A DNA stretch of 17,716 nucleotides from a bacterium (GTDB taxonomy: Bacteria; Ratteibacteria; UBA8468; B48-G9; JAFGKM01): NCBI GenBank assembly GCA_029548585.1, contig JAKPNC010000147.1, positions 1 to 17,716 on the forward strand. The letters are read 5' to 3'. Every line of letters begins with the position of its first letter. The stretch's first letter is position 1. Shown here piece by piece: positions 15,430 through 17,716 of the stretch. The position numbers were made by a program, and so were the translations under genes. Below the pieces are notes generated by a model. The model saw only the letters and a program-made list of their open reading frames with translations. It ran no database searches and had not been told where the DNA came from.

Positions 15430-16488
15430 ATGCTGACTGAAAAGAAAATAAAGGAACATGCACGGTTGTGCGGCGCTGATATCGTAGGAATAACGTCTAC
15501 CGAAAGGTTGAAAGATCTGCCCAGGGAAATGAACCCTCTCTACATATTCCCGGAGGCGAAATCCATAATAGTCCTCGGTTACAGGATATTCAGGGGAGTA
15601 TTCCGGGGAATTGAAGAAGGCACATGGTTTGCCAGTTACAACCTTATGGGTTACAGCGGGATAAGATGGGTATTCCAGCCTGTAACCATGTGGAATTTCA
15701 CGAAAATCTTTGAGAACGAAGGATATGAAGCCATACCCGTTGTAGATAATTTCCCATGGTCCAACATAGATAATCTTCTGCCTGACCTGATAGGACAGGA
15801 TTTCATAAACGTGAACAAGACGGCTTACGGCGACAGGAAAAAATACGCGGGTAAATGGTCAAGGGCTGTAAGTCCTTCAAAACCTGCACCCGACATTTTC
15901 ATACCCTTCAAGTTACTTGCCTATGCTGCAGGTCTGGGTACCATTGGTTACAGCGGGATGTTTTTGACGCCGGAATTCGGTCCCAGGCAGATGTTCTCCT
16001 GCATTATAACTGACTTGCCTCTTAAGGAAGACCCGCTTTATGAAGAAGAGCTTTGCGATAACTGCATGCTTTGTGTCAGGGACTGCCCTGCAAAAGCCAT
16101 ATCTCCCAAAGAAAAAGTTTCCATTAAAGCCGCTGGCAGGAAACTGGAGTGGGCAAAGGTTGACTTCAGGAAATGCAGCGTTTCGTTCCACGGCGGGACA
16201 AAGGAGTTTAATCCTTTCATGGTTACAAAGGAAGACCAGAAGGGTTTCAGTAAACAACCCTATACCGAGTCCATGAAATACAAGCTTGCGCCAACCAATT
16301 TCGACGGCAGGGGGTTGGAAGGCATGAGGGGATGCCAGATGGCATGTTTCATGCACCTTGAGAGCCAGGGAAAACTGAAAAACATTTTCAAGAAACCTTT
16401 CCGCAGGAAACCGGCGTGGACGCTCAATGAAGAAAGAAAAAACAACCCTGAAAAATACCGGGAAAAGAGGATGAAAGTAGACGAATAA
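15430..16488 (+). CDS. QueG/reductive-dehalogenase-like Fe-S protein, copy A
   Basis: Encodes 352 residues. The order of motifs follows epoxyqueuosine reductase and related cobalamin-binding Fe-S proteins: GADIVGI near the N terminus (15-21), the strand SIIVLG (45-50), AAGLGTIGYSGMFLTPEFGPR (166-186) and ITDLPL (193-198), then the ferredoxin motif C-x2-C-x2-C-x3-C-P (C209, C212, C215, C219). The second cluster motif is incomplete: C249, C302 and C306 remain, but the cysteine three residues before C302 is methionine and no proline follows C306. No Tat signal is seen, so it should be cytoplasmic. AAAGGAG lies six to eight bases before the ATG. It is followed 11 bp later by a close paralogue. 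True QueG function is unlikely with the altered cluster; other reductases of this fold are possible. Confidence 0.75.
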   Translation: MLTEKKIKEHARLCGADIVGITSTERLKDLPREMNPLYIFPEAKSIIVLGYRIFRGVFRGIEEGTWFASYNLMGYSGIRWVFQPVTMWNFTKIFENEGYEAIPVVDNFPWSNIDNLLPDLIGQDFINVNKTAYGDRKKYAGKWSRAVSPSKPAPDIFIPFKLLAYAAGLGTIGYSGMFLTPEFGPRQMFSCIITDLPLKEDPLYEEELCDNCMLCVRDCPAKAISPKEKVSIKAAGRKLEWAKVDFRKCSVSFHGGTKEFNPFMVTKEDQKGFSKQPYTESMKYKLAPTNFDGRGLEGMRGCQMACFMHLESQGKLKNIFKKPFRRKPAWTLNEERKNNPEKYREKRMKVDE

Positions 16489-16499
16489 GGAGACGCTCA

Positions 16500-17465
16500 A
16501 TGTTAACTTCAGAAAAAATCAAGAAATATGCAAAGAGCCTTGGAGCCGATATCGTTGGCATTGCATCCTACGACAGATTTGACGGTGCTCCCAAACAGCT
16601 TGATCCCCGGTACATGTTCCCCGATGGGAAATCCATAATAGTAATGGGTTTCAGGCACTTCAGGGGAGTTTTCAGGGGGATAGAGGAGGGGACATTCTGG
16701 ACAAGCTACTGTTCCATGGGATACGCTTCCATAAATTTCATCCAGCAGCCGCTTGTTCTCTGGAACGTATGCAAAATGATAGAAGACGAAGGATATGAAG
16801 CGCTTCCCGTTCCCAACAATTTCCCGTGGGGCGGCACAAATTGTTACAATCCTCCCCGTGATAAAAATATTGCCTATCAACCCACCCCGGGCTTCAGCAT
16901 GAACGTTTCACCCGATAAGCCCACCCCTAACGCGTTCATACACATGAGGCTTTCGGCTTTTGCCGCGGGGCTTGGCGACATAGGATATAACAAGATCTTT
17001 TTAAGCCCCCAGTTTGGTCCGAGACAGCGGCTGGCCGCAATAATAACCGAAGCTCCCCTCACACCTGACCCCATGCCTGAAGAAAAAATATGCGACAGGT
17101 GCAAAATGTGTGTCAAGGCCTGTACAGTCCATGCAATACCCACTGACAAAACAGTAAAAATAAAAATTGCCGGCAAGAACATTGAGTGGGCCGATATAGA
17201 CGTGGAAAAATGCGCCCAGGGATTCCAGGGAGCAACATCCGAAACCAATCCTTTCATAGTAACCAGGGAAGATAACGAGGGTTACACGGGGCCCGGGACA
17301 GGAAGCTACAAAACTCCTTCTCTCTACCATTACGCAAGGGCCCTTGAAGGAGCCGCGGGATGCATAAGGGCCTGCATGATACACCTTGAAGAAAAGAAAA
17401 AGATAAAGAACCGGTTTCAGGAACCTTTCAGAAAGAGAAAACCATGGAGACTGCCACAGGTTTAA
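16500..17465 (+). CDS. QueG/reductive-dehalogenase-like Fe-S protein, copy B
   Basis: Encodes 321 residues and is a tandem paralogue of the preceding gene; by eye 63 of the first 110 aligned residues are identical. It has the same GADIVGI, SIIVMG, FRGVFRGIEEGT and AAGLGDIGYNKIFLSPQFGPR segments. The first ferredoxin motif is C198, C201, C204 and C208, with threonine after the last cysteine where copy A has proline. The second site again lacks one ligand: C238, C288 and C292 are present and the position three before C288 is alanine. Relative to copy A it lacks about 11 residues in the middle and 20 at the C terminus. AAGGAG at 16487-16492, overlapping the stop codon of copy A, serves the ATG. 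The two products may form a heterodimer; this is inference from their spacing. Confidence 0.75.
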   Translation: MLTSEKIKKYAKSLGADIVGIASYDRFDGAPKQLDPRYMFPDGKSIIVMGFRHFRGVFRGIEEGTFWTSYCSMGYASINFIQQPLVLWNVCKMIEDEGYEALPVPNNFPWGGTNCYNPPRDKNIAYQPTPGFSMNVSPDKPTPNAFIHMRLSAFAAGLGDIGYNKIFLSPQFGPRQRLAAIITEAPLTPDPMPEEKICDRCKMCVKACTVHAIPTDKTVKIKIAGKNIEWADIDVEKCAQGFQGATSETNPFIVTREDNEGYTGPGTGSYKTPSLYHYARALEGAAGCIRACMIHLEEKKKIKNRFQEPFRKRKPWRLPQV

Positions 17466-17473
17466 AACTCCTA

Positions 17474-17503
17474 TTGACAGATTATCGATGGATATGCTAT
17501 ATT
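17474..17503 (+). promoter_or_regulatory. Sigma70-like promoter for the gene at the window end
   Basis: TTGACA (17474-17479), an 18-base spacer and TATATT (17498-17503), nine bases after the copy B stop codon. The predicted start is near 17510, leaving a leader of about 185 bases. It gives the gene at 17694 independent transcription. Confidence 0.7.
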
Positions 17504-17509
17504 TATACA

Positions 17510-17693
17510 AGTTAAAATTTATAGCAGAAACAGTAAAAAGAAATCTTAACCCCTCACCTTCAAAGCTTATTAAGGAAAGGGTAATGTTTCCAGGGAAAGC
17601 CCCGGACAAGCCCGGGGTAGAAGATTTGAAAGCTGAATCATAATCCCTCGCCTTGTAAGTATATCAAAGAAGAGTTGGGGTAAAGGAGAAAAA
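17510..17693 (+). other. Structured 5' leader, possible cis-regulatory RNA
   Basis: AAATCTT (17541-17547) pairs perfectly with AAGATTT (17621-17627) and would close a multibranch fold. Inside are CCTT/AAGG plus ACCC/GGGT (17549-17582), a short TTTC/GAAA hairpin (17587-17598) and a CCCCGG/CCGGGG hairpin (17600-17617). No start codon with a ribosome-binding site is seen before 17694. I do not match it to a known riboswitch class. Confidence 0.45.
17600..17617. repeat. GC-rich hairpin containing the shared 13-base element
   Basis: CCCCGG (17600-17605) and CCGGGG (17612-17617) form a perfect stem with a six-base loop. The first 13 bases recur on the minus strand at 14172-14184. No T-run follows, so it is not a normal terminator. 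Confidence 0.55.
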
Positions 17694-17716
17694 ATGGGAG
17701 CATTAATTGGAGGAAT
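17694..17716 (+). CDS. Start of an unidentified gene (truncated by the window edge)
   Basis: An ATG at 17694 follows AAAGGAG (17682-17688) with good spacing and reads M-G-A-L-I-G-G before the window ends. Eight codons cannot identify a family. The promoter at 17474 and the leader upstream support a real gene. Confidence 0.6.

Noticed and set aside
15430..17465. True respiratory reductive dehalogenases
   Set aside because: No Tat signal, no membrane anchor gene and an incomplete second cluster motif.
17600..17617. Intrinsic terminator after copy B
   Set aside because: The GC-rich stem lacks a following T-run and lies downstream of a strong promoter, inside a leader.
1..17716. CRISPR array, tRNA, rRNA, insertion sequence or prophage
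   Set aside because: No regularly spaced repeats, cloverleaf, rRNA-like block, transposase or phage genes were seen on either strand.

Overview
The window reads as a chromosomal segment of an anaerobic, probably Gram-negative bacterium of moderate GC content (near 50% by eye). Three things suggest this: tightly packed operons with good Shine-Dalgarno sites, several iron-sulfur or oxygen-sensitive protein families (iron-type alcohol dehydrogenase, U32-like protein, two QueG-like ferredoxin-fold proteins), and dispersed-repeat fragments like those seen in Desulfobacterota, Nitrospirota and related uncultured lineages. The lineage cannot be fixed from the sequence alone. No phage, insertion sequence, CRISPR array, tRNA or rRNA was seen.

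Left region (1-6039, + strand): an aromatic amino acid operon, aroC (3' end only) - aroK - aroB - pheA - aroF - aroA, closed by a flavin-reductase-family gene that overlaps aroA. Neighbouring genes overlap or nearly touch, so translational coupling is likely. The genes cover shikimate-pathway steps 1, 2, 5, 6 and 7 and the chorismate-to-phenylpyruvate branch. aroD/aroQ (dehydratase), aroE and tyrA are not in the window. Chorismate synthase needs reduced FMN, so the terminal flavin reductase may feed it.

Middle (6040-10265): a convergent gap, then a large minus-strand gene for an exported protein with three parallel beta-helix modules and one fibronectin type III domain. It has its own sigma70-like promoter with an inverted repeat over the -35 box. 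A 568-bp gap follows, holding a divergent promoter and a long leader rich in inverted repeats.

Right of centre (10266-13114, + strand): iron-containing alcohol dehydrogenase, creatininase-family amidohydrolase and RibF (FMN/FAD synthesis), probably one transcript. The substrates of the first two are unknown.

Right end (13273-17716): a minus-strand amidohydrolase-2 family gene and a plus-strand set (U32-like cysteine-rich protein, then two tandem QueG-like iron-sulfur paralogues) diverge from back-to-back promoters whose -35 boxes are 6 bp apart. The U32-like gene may be translated from an almost leaderless mRNA. Both QueG-like proteins lack the same cysteine of the second cluster motif. The window ends with a strong promoter, a foldable leader of about 185 nt, and the first codons of another gene. 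This right-end cassette is the best candidate for an undescribed system: Fe-S chemistry linked to an amidohydrolase, with no pathway that I recognise.
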